From assembly GCF_036634175.1 (NCBI RefSeq), contig NZ_JAZIFX010000001.1, positions 5,890,001 to 5,954,000 of the forward strand: 64,000 nucleotides of DNA, in the 5' to 3' direction. The notes under the pieces were generated by a model, which saw only the letters and a program-made list of their open reading frames with translations, was not told the origin of the DNA and made no database searches. A program made the translations under genes and the position numbers. Positions 44,305-53,719 of the stretch are shown here, piece by piece. Each line of letters opens with the position of its first letter. Position 1 is the first letter of the stretch. This DNA is from Streptomyces sp. P9-A2 (GTDB taxonomy: Bacteria; Actinomycetota; Actinomycetes; Streptomycetales; Streptomycetaceae).

Positions 44305-45462
44305 ATGACTGCGATTTCTCTCGGCATGCCGTCCGTTCCGACCACACTCGCCCCGCGCCGCAAGAGCCGGCAGATCCAGGTCGGGTCGGTGGCGGTGGGC
44401 GGGAGTGCGCCGGTGTCGGTGCAGTCGATGACGACGACGCGTACGTCGGACATCGGGGCGACGTTGCAGCAGATCGCGGAGCTGACGGCGTCGGGGTGTC
44501 AGATCGTGCGGGTGGCGTGTCCCACGCAGGACGACGCGGACGCGCTGGCGACGATCGCGCGCAAGTCGCAGATCCCGGTGATCGCCGATATTCACTTCCA
44601 GCCGAAGTACGTGTTCGCGGCGATCGAGGCGGGCTGTGCGGCGGTGCGGGTCAACCCGGGCAACATCAAGCAGTTCGACGACAAGGTCAAGGAGATCGCG
44701 AAGGCGGCCGGGGAGCACGGCACGCCGATCCGGATCGGGGTGAACGCGGGCTCGCTGGACCGGCGGCTGCTGCAGAAGTACGGGAAGGCGACGCCGGAGG
44801 CGCTGGCGGAGTCGGCGCTGTGGGAGGCCTCGCTGTTCGAGGAGCACGGTTTCCGGGACATCAAGATCTCGGTCAAGCACAACGACCCGGTGGTGATGGT
44901 GGAGGCCTACCGGCAGCTGGCGGCGCAGTGCGACTATCCGCTGCACCTGGGGGTGACGGAGGCGGGTCCGGCGTTCCAGGGCACGATCAAGTCGGCGGTG
45001 GCCTTCGGTGCGCTGCTCTCGCAGGGGATCGGTGACACGATCCGGGTCTCGCTGTCGGCGCCGCCGGTGGAGGAGGTCAAGGTCGGTCTGCAGATCCTGG
45101 AGTCGCTGAATCTGAAGCAGCGGGGTCTGGAGATCGTGTCCTGTCCGTCCTGTGGGCGTGCGCAGGTGGATGTGTACAAGCTGGCGGACGAGGTGACGGC
45201 GGGTCTGGAGGGCATGGACGTTCCGTTGCGGGTGGCGGTGATGGGCTGTGTGGTGAACGGTCCGGGTGAGGCCCGTGAGGCCGATCTGGGGGTGGCCTCG
45301 GGCAACGGCAAGGGGCAGATCTTCGTGAAGGGCGAGGTCATCAAGACCGTCCCGGAGTCGAAGATCGTGGAGACCCTGATCGAGGAGGCCATGAAGATCG
45401 CCGAACAGATGGAGCGGGACGGCGTGGCTTCCGGCGAACCCCAGATCTCGGTCGCCGGCTGA
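44305..45462 (+). CDS. ispG: 4-hydroxy-3-methylbut-2-enyl diphosphate synthase
   Basis: A 385-residue [4Fe-4S] enzyme of the MEP pathway. The TIM-barrel part has [19 protein letters not shown] and [17 protein letters not shown]. Cluster ligands are in SCPSCGRAQ (C280, C283) and [11 protein letters not shown] (C315), with E322 of NGPGE. It follows two terminators and ends at its own hairpin, so it is monocistronic. Between about 44380 and 45310 codons end in G far more than C (runs of gcg, gtg, tcg, acg, cgg), unlike the first 25 and last 40 codons and unlike rseP or proS next to it. Confidence 0.95.
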   Translation: MTAISLGMPSVPTTLAPRRKSRQIQVGSVAVGGSAPVSVQSMTTTRTSDIGATLQQIAELTASGCQIVRVACPTQDDADALATIARKSQIPVIADIHFQPKYVFAAIEAGCAAVRVNPGNIKQFDDKVKEIAKAAGEHGTPIRIGVNAGSLDRRLLQKYGKATPEALAESALWEASLFEEHGFRDIKISVKHNDPVVMVEAYRQLAAQCDYPLHLGVTEAGPAFQGTIKSAVAFGALLSQGIGDTIRVSLSAPPVEEVKVGLQILESLNLKQRGLEIVSCPSCGRAQVDVYKLADEVTAGLEGMDVPLRVAVMGCVVNGPGEAREADLGVASGNGKGQIFVKGEVIKTVPESKIVETLIEEAMKIAEQMERDGVASGEPQISVAG

Positions 45463-45529
45463 CGAAGCCCGTCAGGCCGGTCCGTCCGCTCAGGCCGGTC
45501 TGCCCACTCAGACCGGTCGCTCTGCCCTT

Positions 45530-45554
45530 CCTGCCCGGAAAACCTCCGGGCAGG
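45530..45554 (+). terminator. ispG terminator
   Basis: CCTGCCCGGA (45530-45539) pairs perfectly with TCCGGGCAGG (45545-45554) across AAACC, 67 nt after the ispG stop, followed by ACCGTTT. Confidence 0.75.
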
Positions 45555-45643
45555 ACCGTTTCCCTCCCGTGGAGCGGCAGCACACAAATTCGACGGGTAC
45601 AGTGCGGAAACCAGCAGACCCAAGTGTGTGAGGCCCCCCGCAC

Positions 45644-46492
45644 GTGTTGACGCAGACCACCTCCCGGGTCCTCGAACCGAGCGACCTGGACGCCGCCCTC
45701 GCCATCCTCGACCGCGAGCCGGTGGCGAACGCCTTCGTGACATCCCGGGTGCAGGTCGCGGGCCTGGACCCGTGGCGGCTCGGCGGCGAGATGTGGGGCT
45801 GGTACGAGGGCGGCATGCTCACATCCCTGTGCTACGCGGGCGCCAACCTGGTCCCCATATGCGCCACCCCCCGGGCGGTCCGCGCCTTCGCCGACCGCGC
45901 CCGCCGGGCCGGCCGCCGCTGCTCCTCCGTCGTCGGTCCCGCGGCCCCCACCGCCGAACTGTGGCGGCTGCTCGAACCCCAGTGGGGCCCCGCCCGAGAG
46001 GTCCGCGCCCGCCAGCCCCTGATGGTCGCCGACCGCCTGCCCGGGAACATCGCCCCGGACCCCTACGTCCGCCGCGTCCGCAAGGACGAGATGGACAGGA
46101 TCATGCCGGCCTGCGTGGCGATGTTCACCGAGGAGGTCGGGATCTCCCCACTGGCCGGCGACGGCGGCCTGCTCTACCAGGCCCGGGTCGCCGAACTCGT
46201 CGGCGCCGGACGAGCCTTCGCCCGCTTCGACGCCGAGGGCAAGGTCGTCTTCAAGGCCGAGATCGGCGCCGCCACCGACCGCACCTGCCAGATCCAGGGC
46301 GTATGGGTGGCCCCCGAACACCGGGGCAAGGGCGTCGCCGCCCCCGGCATGACGGCAGTGCTCCGCCACGCCCTCGCGGACATCGCCCCCGTGACGAGCC
46401 TCTACGTCAACGACTTCAACACCCCCGCACGCCGGACCTACCGGCGAGTGGGGTTCCGTGAGGTCGGCGAGTTCATGAGCATTCTGTTCTGA
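45644..46492 (+). CDS. GNAT N-acetyltransferase with DUF4081 N-terminal domain
   Basis: A 282-residue protein. The N-terminal half (about 10-135) is the DUF4081/pseudo-GNAT region containing FVTSRVQVAGLDPWRLGGEM. The C-terminal half (about 140-282) is a GNAT acetyltransferase with the acetyl-CoA loop VWVAPEHRGKGVAA and VNDFNTPARRTYRRVGF. The acceptor is unknown. GTG at 45644 is used, with a TTG one codon later as the alternative. It sits in the conserved interval between ispG and proS with a second GNAT gene. Confidence 0.83.
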   Translation: MLTQTTSRVLEPSDLDAALAILDREPVANAFVTSRVQVAGLDPWRLGGEMWGWYEGGMLTSLCYAGANLVPICATPRAVRAFADRARRAGRRCSSVVGPAAPTAELWRLLEPQWGPAREVRARQPLMVADRLPGNIAPDPYVRRVRKDEMDRIMPACVAMFTEEVGISPLAGDGGLLYQARVAELVGAGRAFARFDAEGKVVFKAEIGAATDRTCQIQGVWVAPEHRGKGVAAPGMTAVLRHALADIAPVTSLYVNDFNTPARRTYRRVGFREVGEFMSILF

Positions 46493-46552
46493 CCCCGGCC
46501 CCTCCCGCCCCGGCCCCTCCCGCCCCGGCCCCTCCCGCCCCGGCCCCTCCCG
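46493..46552. repeat. Four perfect copies of a 15-bp unit
   Basis: CCCCGGCCCCTCCCG is repeated four times without interruption, starting at the base after the GNAT stop codon and ending in a partial copy. Confidence 0.92.
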
Positions 46553-46611
46553 CCCCGCCCGGTGCCGCTGCGCGGCCGCGCGGAGCCGTCCCGGCCCGTG
46601 CGGACGCCCTG

Positions 46612-46617
46612 TAGTCT
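46612..46617 (+). promoter_or_regulatory. -10 element of a probable leaderless transcript
   Basis: TAGTCT lies 7 nt before the ATG at 46625 and no Shine-Dalgarno sequence is present, so transcription would start at or next to the start codon. No good -35 box is seen. Confidence 0.4.
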
Positions 46618-46624
46618 CCCCGGC

Positions 46625-47215
46625 ATGCTGCGCTTTCCCGGTCACGGGCACCCCCGTCCCGACGACATCGTGATCGGCCCCCTCGACCTCGCCGCCCACG
46701 TCGACGAGGCGCTGGCGGTCCAGGCGAAGGCGTTCGGCCTCGGCCCCGACGAGGTGGCCGTACGCCGGCAGATCGTGCTGCGCCACATGAGCCTGCCGGG
46801 AGCCAGAGCCTTCGGCGCCACCGTCACCGGCCGTCTCGTCGGCTTCGTCTACGGCATGCCCAACCACCGCGCCCACTGGTGGTCCACGGTCGTCGAACCC
46901 CCTCTGCGTGCCCGGGGCCACGACGACTGGCTCGACGGCTCCTTCGTCATCACCGAACTGCACGTCCACCCGCGCCACCAGAAGCACGGCATCGGCCGCT
47001 CCCTGATCACCACGATCACCGACGGCGCCGACGAACCCCGCTCGATCCTCTCCGCCATCGACATCGAGAGCCCCGCCCGCCACCTGTACCGCTCCCTCGG
47101 CTACGAGGACCTCGCCCGCCGTGTCCACTTCCCCAGCGCCCTCAAGCCGTACGCCGTGATGGGCGCACCCTTGCCACTGCGTCGCGTGGGGCCGGAAGGG
47201 CCGGAGGGGCCGTAA
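46625..47215 (+). CDS. GNAT N-acetyltransferase
   Basis: A 196-residue single-domain GNAT protein. The acetyl-CoA site is in ITELHVHPRHQKHGIGRSLI and the C-terminal strand in IDIESPARHLYRSLGYEDLA. Its substrate is unknown. The ATG at 46625 (MLRFPGHGHP) has no ribosome binding site and is probably read from a leaderless mRNA. It ends 72 nt before proS. Confidence 0.83.
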   Translation: MLRFPGHGHPRPDDIVIGPLDLAAHVDEALAVQAKAFGLGPDEVAVRRQIVLRHMSLPGARAFGATVTGRLVGFVYGMPNHRAHWWSTVVEPPLRARGHDDWLDGSFVITELHVHPRHQKHGIGRSLITTITDGADEPRSILSAIDIESPARHLYRSLGYEDLARRVHFPSALKPYAVMGAPLPLRRVGPEGPEGP

Positions 47216-47287
47216 CCGATTTCCACCGGCCCGTCCCGCCCGGCTAACCTCCAGTCATCACCCAGACGCAGCAGGAGTACGAGAACC

Positions 47288-48988
47288 ATGGCGAACGCAC
47301 CGGTCCAGCGCATGTCCCAGTTGATGGCGAAAACGCTGCGCGACGACCCGGCGGACGCCGAGGTCCTCAGCCACAAGCTGCTCGTCCGCGCCGGTTATGT
47401 GCGCCGCACCGCCGCCGGCATCTGGAGCTGGCTGCCCCTCGGCAAGAAGGTCCTCGCCAACGTCGAACGCGTCGTGCGCGAGGAGATGGACGCCATCGGC
47501 GCCCAGGAGGTACTGCTCCCCGCCATCCTGCCGCGTGAGCCCTACGAGGCGACCGGCCGCTGGGAGGAGTACGGCCCCGAGCTGTTCCGTCTCCAGGACC
47601 GCAAGGGCGGCGACTACCTCCTCGGTCCCACCCACGAGGAGATCTTCACCCTCCTGGTGAAGGACCAGGCGTCCTCCTACAAGGACCTGCCGGTGATCCT
47701 CTACCAGATCCAGAGCAAGTACCGCGACGAGGCCCGCCCCCGCGCGGGCATTCTGCGCGGCCGCGAGTTCCTGATGAAGGACTCGTACTCCTTCGACCTC
47801 GACGACGAGGGCCTGACCCGGTCCTACGGTCTGCACCGCCAGGCGTACCAGCGGATCTTCGAGCGCCTCGGCCTCGACCACCGCATCTGCGCCGCCACCG
47901 CCGGCGCGATGGGCGGCTCCAGGTCCGAGGAGTTCCTCGCCCCCGCCGAGGCCGGGGAGGACACCTTCGCGGACTGCCCGAACTGCGACTTCGCCGCGAA
48001 CACCGAGGCGATCTCCTACGAGCTGAAGCCCGTCGACGGCTCCGCCGTCCCGGCCGCCGAGGACATCCCGACACCCGACACCCCCACCATCGAGACCCTC
48101 GCCGCCTCGCTCGGCGTCCCCGCCTCGGCCACGCTGAAGAACCTGCTGGTCAAGGTCGACGGCGAGATCGTCGCCGTGGGCGTCCCCGGCGACCGGGAGG
48201 TCGACCTGGGCAAGGTCGAGGCGCACTTCGCCCCGGCCGTCGTCGAGATGGTCACCGCCGAGGACTTCGTCGGCCGCCCCGACCTGGTCCGCGGCTACGT
48301 CGGCCCGCGGGGCCTGGAGAAGGTCCGCTACATCGCCGACCCGCGCGTGGCACCGGGCACCGCCTGGATCACCGGCGCCAACAAGGCCGACACCCACGCC
48401 AAGAACGTGGTCGCCGGGCGCGACTTCGAGGTCGACGCGTACGTGGACGTCGTGGTGGTCGACGAGGGCGACCCCTGCCCGAAGTGCGGCACCGGACTCC
48501 GGCTCGACCGCGCCATCGAGATCGGCCACATCTTCCAGCTGGGCCGCAAGTACGCCGACGCCCTCAAGCTCGACGTCCTCGGCCAGCAGGGCAAGCCCGT
48601 CCGCGTCACCATGGGCTCCTACGGCATCGGCGTCTCCCGCGCGGTGGCGGCCCTGGCCGAGCAGACCGCCGACGACAAGGGCCTGTGCTGGCCCAAGGAG
48701 ATCGCCCCGGCCGACGTCCACGTGGTCGCCGCGGGCAAGGCCCTGCAGACCGAGCTCGCCCTCGACGTCTCCGCCAAGCTCGCCGCCGCCGGCGTCCGCG
48801 TCCTGGTCGACGACCGCGCGGGCGTCTCGCCGGGCGTGAAGTTCACCGACTCCGAACTGATCGGCGTCCCGCAGATCCTGGTCGCCGGCCGCCGCTCCGC
48901 GGAGGGCATCGTCGAACTGAAGGACCGCCGTACCGGCGAACGCGAGGAACTCACCGTGGCCGAGGCGATCACCCGCCTCACGGCCTGA
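47288..48988 (+). CDS. proS: Prolyl-tRNA synthetase, bacterial type
   Basis: A 566-residue class II synthetase of the bacterial type with the editing INS domain (about 225-395) between motifs 2 and 3. Motif 1 region is [19 protein letters not shown], motif 2 contains [21 protein letters not shown] and motif 3 is [16 protein letters not shown]. The anticodon-binding domain is C-terminal. The gene has GAG before the ATG. Its last 63 bp, from the codons for [11 protein letters not shown] onward, is present again 207 bp further on. Confidence 0.96.
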   Translation: MANAPVQRMSQLMAKTLRDDPADAEVLSHKLLVRAGYVRRTAAGIWSWLPLGKKVLANVERVVREEMDAIGAQEVLLPAILPREPYEATGRWEEYGPELFRLQDRKGGDYLLGPTHEEIFTLLVKDQASSYKDLPVILYQIQSKYRDEARPRAGILRGREFLMKDSYSFDLDDEGLTRSYGLHRQAYQRIFERLGLDHRICAATAGAMGGSRSEEFLAPAEAGEDTFADCPNCDFAANTEAISYELKPVDGSAVPAAEDIPTPDTPTIETLAASLGVPASATLKNLLVKVDGEIVAVGVPGDREVDLGKVEAHFAPAVVEMVTAEDFVGRPDLVRGYVGPRGLEKVRYIADPRVAPGTAWITGANKADTHAKNVVAGRDFEVDAYVDVVVVDEGDPCPKCGTGLRLDRAIEIGHIFQLGRKYADALKLDVLGQQGKPVRVTMGSYGIGVSRAVAALAEQTADDKGLCWPKEIAPADVHVVAAGKALQTELALDVSAKLAAAGVRVLVDDRAGVSPGVKFTDSELIGVPQILVAGRRSAEGIVELKDRRTGEREELTVAEAITRLTA

Positions 48989-49003
48989 GCACACTGTCAC
49001 CGA

Positions 49004-49035
49004 GAGCCCGCGCGGGCCTTTCCCCGCGTGGGCTC
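49004..49035 (+). terminator. proS terminator
   Basis: GAGCCCGCGCGGG (49004-49016) pairs with CCCGCGTGGGCTC (49023-49035) with one G-U, 15 nt after the stop. A diverged look-alike occurs at about 49380-49415. Confidence 0.7.
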
Positions 49036-49131
49036 CGGTGATTCCGGCCGAAGTCCACGGCCCGGTACATGTGTCCCCGGCGTCCCGGGCCGCCGGCGGT
49101 GCGGGCCCGTAGGCCGGATTCCGCAGCGCGG

Positions 49132-49194
49132 CCGCCGTACCGGCGAACGCGAGGAACTCACCGTGGCCGAGGCGATCACCCGCCTCACGGCCTG
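49132..49194 (+). pseudogene. Exact duplicate of the proS 3' end
   Basis: The 63 bp at 49132-49194 are identical to 48925-48987, the last 21 codons of proS less the final stop base; TGA has become TGC. There is no start or domain, so it is a coding remnant. The flanking 96 bp upstream are unrelated to proS. Confidence 0.85.
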
Positions 49195-49431
49195 CTCCAC
49201 GGCATGGACACGCCGTCACCGTGCCGGGACCGGGCCCCACGTCGTGATCGCCGCCGGAGGGCCGGACCGTACACCGCGGCTCAACGCGGCTCAACGCGTG
49301 GCCGCGTCACCGGCGGACGGGAGGACACGGCGGACGAGACGCGATCGCCCGGCTCACGCCATCACGACGGCGAGGCCGGAAGCCCGCGCGGAGTCGTTCC
49401 CCGTACGGGCCCCCGGCCTCGTCGCGCGGTG

Positions 49432-50343
49432 TCAGAGCCAGCCGGCGAACTCCAGGAGGAGCTCCGCGTCCCGGTCGCGGCCGACACGGAGGGCGCGCAC
49501 GCCGGACTCCACCGCGCGGAACAGCGTCCAGCCGCGCAGCCGCTCCTGGTCGATCTCCAGGGACTCCGCCAGGCGCTTCACCCGGCGGCGGGTCGTCGTC
49601 GCGCCGGTCGGCTGGGCCACCAGGTCCTCCACCCGGTCGCGGACCAGCCGGGCCAGGTCGAAGGCACACTCCCCGACCACCGGGTCGGGCCCCACCGCCA
49701 ACCACGGCATCCGCCCGGCGGAGAGCACCTTGCTCTGCCGGAACGTGCCGTGCAGCAGCCGGTGCTCGGGCGGCCCGGCCAGCAGCTCCTCACGCGCCGC
49801 CAGCGCCGCCGACACCAGCGGTGCGACCTCGGGGGAGTCCGCGGCACCCGCCCGCATCGCCTCGGCCTGCCGGCCGGTCCGCTCGGCCACCGTCTCGAAG
49901 GCGTGAGCGGTGTCCCCGGTGGGCGGCTCGACCCACAGCCGCCGCAGTGTCCCGGCAGCCTCCAGCAGCGCCTTCGCCTCCGGCAGCGATCGCACCGAGA
50001 CGTCCGGATGCAGCCGCTCCAGCAGCAGCGCCCCGTCCGGGGAGGAGGGCTCCAGCAACCGGACCGTGCCCAGCCCGTTCCAGTGGGCCAGCGCGGCCCG
50101 CTCGCTCTCCGGCCGGGCCCGCGCGGGAGCCAGCTTCAGCACGGCGGCGGTGTCGTCGGCCGTCCGCACCAGCGTCACCAGGCTGCTGCGCCCCCCGGGC
50201 ACCTGGACCCGTTCCACGGTCAGCCCGCGCAGTGCGACGGCCGCGCGCGCCGCCTCGGGCAGCTTCTCCAACCAGTCCACGCCGCCGTCGGGAGCCGTCT
50301 CGCCCAGCGCCCTCACCAGGCGCTGCGGCGGTTCGAAGACCAT
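49432..50343 (-). CDS. Aminoglycoside phosphotransferase-fold protein, predicted pseudokinase
   Basis: A 303-residue protein with the APH/streptomycin 6-kinase fold. The N-lobe nucleotide lysine (AAVLKL, K70) and a following Glu (E81) are present. The catalytic loop that normally reads HGDxHxxNVL is LLHGTFRQSKVL (H198-T200), losing the catalytic Asp and the Asn. The metal-binding IDPKG element is VGPDP (217-221), losing its Asp. GECAFDLARLVRDRVEDL downstream is retained. So the fold is recognisable but phosphotransfer is unlikely. It lies downstream of the ferritin-like and lipoprotein genes on the same strand. Confidence 0.8.
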   Translation of the reverse strand: MVFEPPQRLVRALGETAPDGGVDWLEKLPEAARAAVALRGLTVERVQVPGGRSSLVTLVRTADDTAAVLKLAPARARPESERAALAHWNGLGTVRLLEPSSPDGALLLERLHPDVSVRSLPEAKALLEAAGTLRRLWVEPPTGDTAHAFETVAERTGRQAEAMRAGAADSPEVAPLVSAALAAREELLAGPPEHRLLHGTFRQSKVLSAGRMPWLAVGPDPVVGECAFDLARLVRDRVEDLVAQPTGATTTRRRVKRLAESLEIDQERLRGWTLFRAVESGVRALRVGRDRDAELLLEFAGWL

Positions 50344-50436
50344 GCGCGAGCCGTTCCCTTCGTGCCCTTCGTGCTGTATGCGGCACCTGCCGCCGTTCCC
50401 TTGCGCCGCTCCGGCACGCCCTCGCGTGCGGTCTTT

Positions 50437-50904
50437 TCACACCGCCGGCACCGACGGTGCCTCCGAGGACGGCCCGGCCCGCTCGGCGAGCCCAGGGAAG
50501 GCTACGCTCCCCCCGCTCCAGCGCACCGACCGCACCGCGGCCTCCCGCAGTGCCTCGGCCGCCGCGCGGCGCCGCTCGCCCCCGCTCGCGCGCACCAGGT
50601 CCGAGTACACCCCGGCCACCCGGTTCTCCAGCTCCGCCGCGAGCCGCACGGCCGCGGCCTGGTCCGGCACCTGGAACGGCAGCGCGTACCCCGCGGCCGC
50701 GGCCACGGGATCGGCGCCCGTGTCCTTCACCTCGCGCACCAGCGCGTCCCGGCGCGCGCGGTGCGCGTCGTAGGCCGAGCGAGCGTCCGCGCGCCGGTCG
50801 TCGGAGATCCGCCCGCCGACGACCCCGTATCCGTACACCGCGGCGTGCTCCGCCGCCAGGGCCGCCTGGAGCGCCCGCAGCTCCCGGTCCTTCGCCTCGC
50901 TCAT
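50437..50904 (-). CDS. Ferritin-like domain protein (DUF4439 type)
   Basis: A 155-residue helical protein. Helix 1 LRALQAALAAEHAAVYGYGVVGG carries a Glu-His pair and the helix AAAVRLAAELENRVAGVYSDLV a second Glu, as in ferritin-like bundles. The C terminus is Pro/Ser-rich. It starts 3 nt beyond the stop of the preceding lipoprotein gene, indicating an operon. The metal sites look incomplete, so a structural or scavenging role is as likely as redox chemistry. Confidence 0.72.
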   Translation of the reverse strand: MSEAKDRELRALQAALAAEHAAVYGYGVVGGRISDDRRADARSAYDAHRARRDALVREVKDTGADPVAAAAGYALPFQVPDQAAAVRLAAELENRVAGVYSDLVRASGGERRRAAAEALREAAVRSVRWSGGSVAFPGLAERAGPSSEAPSVPAV

Positions 50905-50907
50905 CCG

Positions 50908-51459
50908 TCAGCCCTTCGTCAGCAGAAACACATGGGCCGCGCCGGCCGCCGCCACCGACGCCAGCAGCCTGGCCAGCTCGGCCGGCGCGTCGAGCAGTGC
51001 CTCCAGGCGCCGATCGGCGATCTCCCGCTCGGCGGCGGCGAGCCCGGAGAGGGCGTCCTTCTCCTTCGCGGGCACCGGCACCGGCACCGGTGACGAGGCG
51101 GACGGCCCCGCCCCGGCGGGCGCCGCCGACTCCGGCGACGCCGACGCCGAACCCACCGCGGTTTCGAAACTCTCGAAGGCCTTCGCATGCCGCACGGCGT
51201 CCTCGCGCAACGGACCCAGCCGCTGCGCGAGCCCGGCGTGCGCCGCGATCACGGCGTCGTACCGCTCGGCCAGCTCCCTGCTGTCGCGCGCCGCACGCGC
51301 GCGTGCCCGTTCGGAGGCCGGGGGAGGAGAACTGCCGGCGGGGCCGGCGTCCCGGGACCCGGCGGAACAGCCCGCCGCGAGCAGGGCCGTCGGGGCGACG
51401 GCGAGCAGGCTCCTTCTGCGCGGCCCCGTACGGGCACGCGGAGCATGGGGGAACGGCAC
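50908..51459 (-). CDS. Lipoprotein paired with the ferritin-like protein
   Basis: A 183-residue protein. GTG at 51459 follows GAGGA and gives VPFPHAPRARTGPRRRSLLA, a Tat-like signal ending in lipobox LLAAGC (about residue 30). The mature part is alpha-helical and Ala-rich with a low-complexity Ser/Pro/Val linker (about 105-135); its helices resemble half of a four-helix bundle. It is predicted to be anchored on the outer face of the membrane. With the next gene it may form a split or partner pair. Function unknown. Confidence 0.7.
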   Translation of the reverse strand: MPFPHAPRARTGPRRRSLLAVAPTALLAAGCSAGSRDAGPAGSSPPPASERARARAARDSRELAERYDAVIAAHAGLAQRLGPLREDAVRHAKAFESFETAVGSASASPESAAPAGAGPSASSPVPVPVPAKEKDALSGLAAAEREIADRRLEALLDAPAELARLLASVAAAGAAHVFLLTKG

Positions 51460-51711
51460 GGCAGACGTCCTCGGGGCTCGTACGGAACGTGGCGACGGAA
51501 GCAAGGGTCCCAGGCGCTCCCGTCGAACTCCCGTCCGCCGGGCGACGACAGGACCTGGACCCGTGATCACGGTACCCGTGGATCTCCCGGACGGCGCTCA
51601 GCGGCACCCTCCGTGACCGGGTGGACGGCATCACCCCTCACGACCGGATACCCTTTGACCCAGACACGCGCCCCATCCCACAACAGCACACGCGGCCGAG
51701 GAGTCACCCGG

Positions 51712-52266
51712 ATGAGCAGCACCCAGAGCGAGAGGCTTCGAGAGCTTCTGGAACCGCTCGTCAGCTCGCAGGGTCTCGATCTCGAGGAGATCGCCGTGGA
51801 CACGGTCGGCCGCAAGCGGGTGCTGCGCGTCGTGGTCGACTCGGACACCGGCGCGGATCTGGACCGCATCGCCGATGTGAGCCGCGCGCTCTCGGCGAAG
51901 CTCGACGAGACCGACGCGATGGGCAGCGGCGAGTACACCCTCGAGGTCGGAACCCCGGGCGCCGAGCGTCTCCTCACCGAGCACCGGCACTATGTGCGCG
52001 CCACGGGCCGCCTGGTGGGCTTCCGGCTGACGACGGGCGACGAACTGGTCGCCCGGATCCTGCGGACCGACGACGACGGCCTCGACCTCGAGGTGCCCGG
52101 TGTCAAGGGCCGCAAGCCCACCGCGCGCCGGCTCGCCCTCGACGAGATCGACAGGGCGCGCGTCCAGGTCGAGTTCAACCGCAAGGACGACAAGTCCGCC
52201 GCACAGGACGCGACCGGGACGAACGACACGAACGACACCAACGACGAGACGGAAGAGGAGGCGTAG
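51712..52266 (+). CDS. rimP: Ribosome maturation factor RimP
   Basis: A 184-residue 30S assembly factor. The N-terminal alpha/beta domain ([40 protein letters not shown]) and the C-terminal SH3-like domain ([18 protein letters not shown]) are both present. The tail is acidic with NDTNDTND repeats. ATG at 51712 follows GAGGAG. It heads the nusA-infB operon and is divergent from the lipoprotein gene. Confidence 0.94.
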   Translation: MSSTQSERLRELLEPLVSSQGLDLEEIAVDTVGRKRVLRVVVDSDTGADLDRIADVSRALSAKLDETDAMGSGEYTLEVGTPGAERLLTEHRHYVRATGRLVGFRLTTGDELVARILRTDDDGLDLEVPGVKGRKPTARRLALDEIDRARVQVEFNRKDDKSAAQDATGTNDTNDTNDETEEEA

Positions 52267-52268
52267 CC

Positions 52269-53255
52269 GTGGACATCGACATGAGCGCCCTGCGGGGTTT
52301 GGTACGGGAGAAGGAGATCTCCTTCGACCTGCTGGTCGAGGCCATCGAGTCGGCCCTCCTCATCGCCTACCACCGCACCGAGGGAAGCCGCCGCCACGCG
52401 CGCGTGAAGCTCGACCGGGAGACCGGGCATGTGACGGTGTGGGCGAAGGAGGATCCCGAGGACCTCGACGAGGGCCAGGAGGCCCGTGAGTTCGACGACA
52501 CCCCCTCCGACTTCGGCCGTATCGCCGCCAGCACGGCCAAGCAGGTCATCCTGCAGCGCCTGCGCGACGCCGAGGACGACGCGACGCTCGGCGAGTACGC
52601 CGGCCGTGAGGGCGACATCGTCACCGGCGTGGTCCAGCAGGGCCGCGACCCGAAGAACGTCCTGGTCGACATCGGCAAGCTGGAGGCCATCCTGCCGGTG
52701 CAGGAGCAGGTGCCCGGCGAGACCTACACGCACGGGCTGCGGCTGCGCAGTTACGTCGTCCGGGTGGCGAAGGGCGTGCGCGGCCCGTCCGTCACCCTGT
52801 CGCGCACACATCCCAATCTGGTGAAGAAACTCTTCGCCCTGGAGGTGCCGGAGATCGCCGACGGCTCGGTGGAGATCTCCGCCATCGCCCGCGAGGCCGG
52901 CCACCGTACGAAGATCGCCGTGCGCTCCACCCGGTCCGGGCTGAACGCCAAGGGCGCCTGCATCGGCCCCATGGGCGGCCGCGTACGCAACGTGATGGGC
53001 GAGCTGAGCGGCGAGAAGATCGACATCGTCGACTGGTCGGACGACCCGGCCGAGATGGTGGCCAACGCGCTGTCCCCGGCCCGCGTCACCAAGGTGGAGG
53101 TCGTGGACCTGGCGGCCCGGTCCGCCCGGGTGACCGTGCCGGACTACCAGCTCTCCCTGGCGATCGGCAAGGAGGGGCAGAACGCCCGCCTGGCCGCCCG
53201 TCTGACCGGCTGGCGGATCGACATCCGGCCGGACACGGAACAGTCCGGGGAATAG
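52269..53255 (+). CDS. nusA: Transcription termination/antitermination factor NusA
   Basis: A 328-residue NusA of the short actinobacterial form: N-terminal RNA-polymerase-binding domain (about 1-120), S1 domain ([22 protein letters not shown]) and two KH domains ([38 protein letters not shown]). There are no C-terminal acidic repeats. GTG at 52269 is 2 nt after the rimP stop, with GAGGAG inside rimP, so the two are coupled. Confidence 0.95.
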   Translation: MDIDMSALRGLVREKEISFDLLVEAIESALLIAYHRTEGSRRHARVKLDRETGHVTVWAKEDPEDLDEGQEAREFDDTPSDFGRIAASTAKQVILQRLRDAEDDATLGEYAGREGDIVTGVVQQGRDPKNVLVDIGKLEAILPVQEQVPGETYTHGLRLRSYVVRVAKGVRGPSVTLSRTHPNLVKKLFALEVPEIADGSVEISAIAREAGHRTKIAVRSTRSGLNAKGACIGPMGGRVRNVMGELSGEKIDIVDWSDDPAEMVANALSPARVTKVEVVDLAARSARVTVPDYQLSLAIGKEGQNARLAARLTGWRIDIRPDTEQSGE

Positions 53256-53357
53256 ATCCGAGCCGCCGCTTGCTGAGACCACGACAGTCTCGCGCGCGGC
53301 ATGCGTTCGATACTTGCCCCAAAGGGGTGAGGTCGGTCCGGGGAGGTAGACTTAGCT

Positions 53358-53651
53358 GTGTCTGGCCGGACACCTACCCGCGCACGTCCCGAGCGCACCT
53401 GCGTGGGCTGCCGGGAGCGAGCGGTCAAGAACGAGCTGCTGCGGATCGTGGTGATCGAGGATGCGTGCGTCCCCGATCGACGCGGTACGCTGCCCGGCCG
53501 GGGTGCGTATGTGCACCCCGCCCCGGTCTGTCTTGACCAGGCGGTGCGCCGAAGGGCGTTTCCGCGGGCGCTCCGCGTCCCGGGACCGCTCGACGTAAAG
53601 GCGTTGCGCCACTACGTCGAGCAGGCACAGGGTTGCGACAGCAATCCGTAA
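53358..53651 (+). CDS. ylxR: YlxR (DUF448) RNA-binding protein
   Basis: A 97-residue YlxR protein. RTCVGCRERAVKNELLRIVV and LPGRGAYVHPAPVCLDQAVRR are the conserved nucleic-acid-binding parts. The GTG start at 53358 lies 5 nt after TAGACT (53347-53352), so a leaderless transcript may add to read-through from nusA; GGAGG at 53342-53346 is rather far. Confidence 0.9.
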   Translation: MSGRTPTRARPERTCVGCRERAVKNELLRIVVIEDACVPDRRGTLPGRGAYVHPAPVCLDQAVRRRAFPRALRVPGPLDVKALRHYVEQAQGCDSNP

Positions 53652-53719
53652 GAAGACATGCCGTGCGGATCCCCCCGTGCGGTCTGGTACCTCGCGAGTC
53701 GAAAGCAGGTCGAGATTGC

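Noticed and set aside
49028..49906. Plus-strand frame running through the duplicated proS tail
   Set aside because: The translation is Arg/Ser/Ala/Pro-rich and mostly antisense to the pseudokinase gene. The proS duplicate provides only 21 codons.
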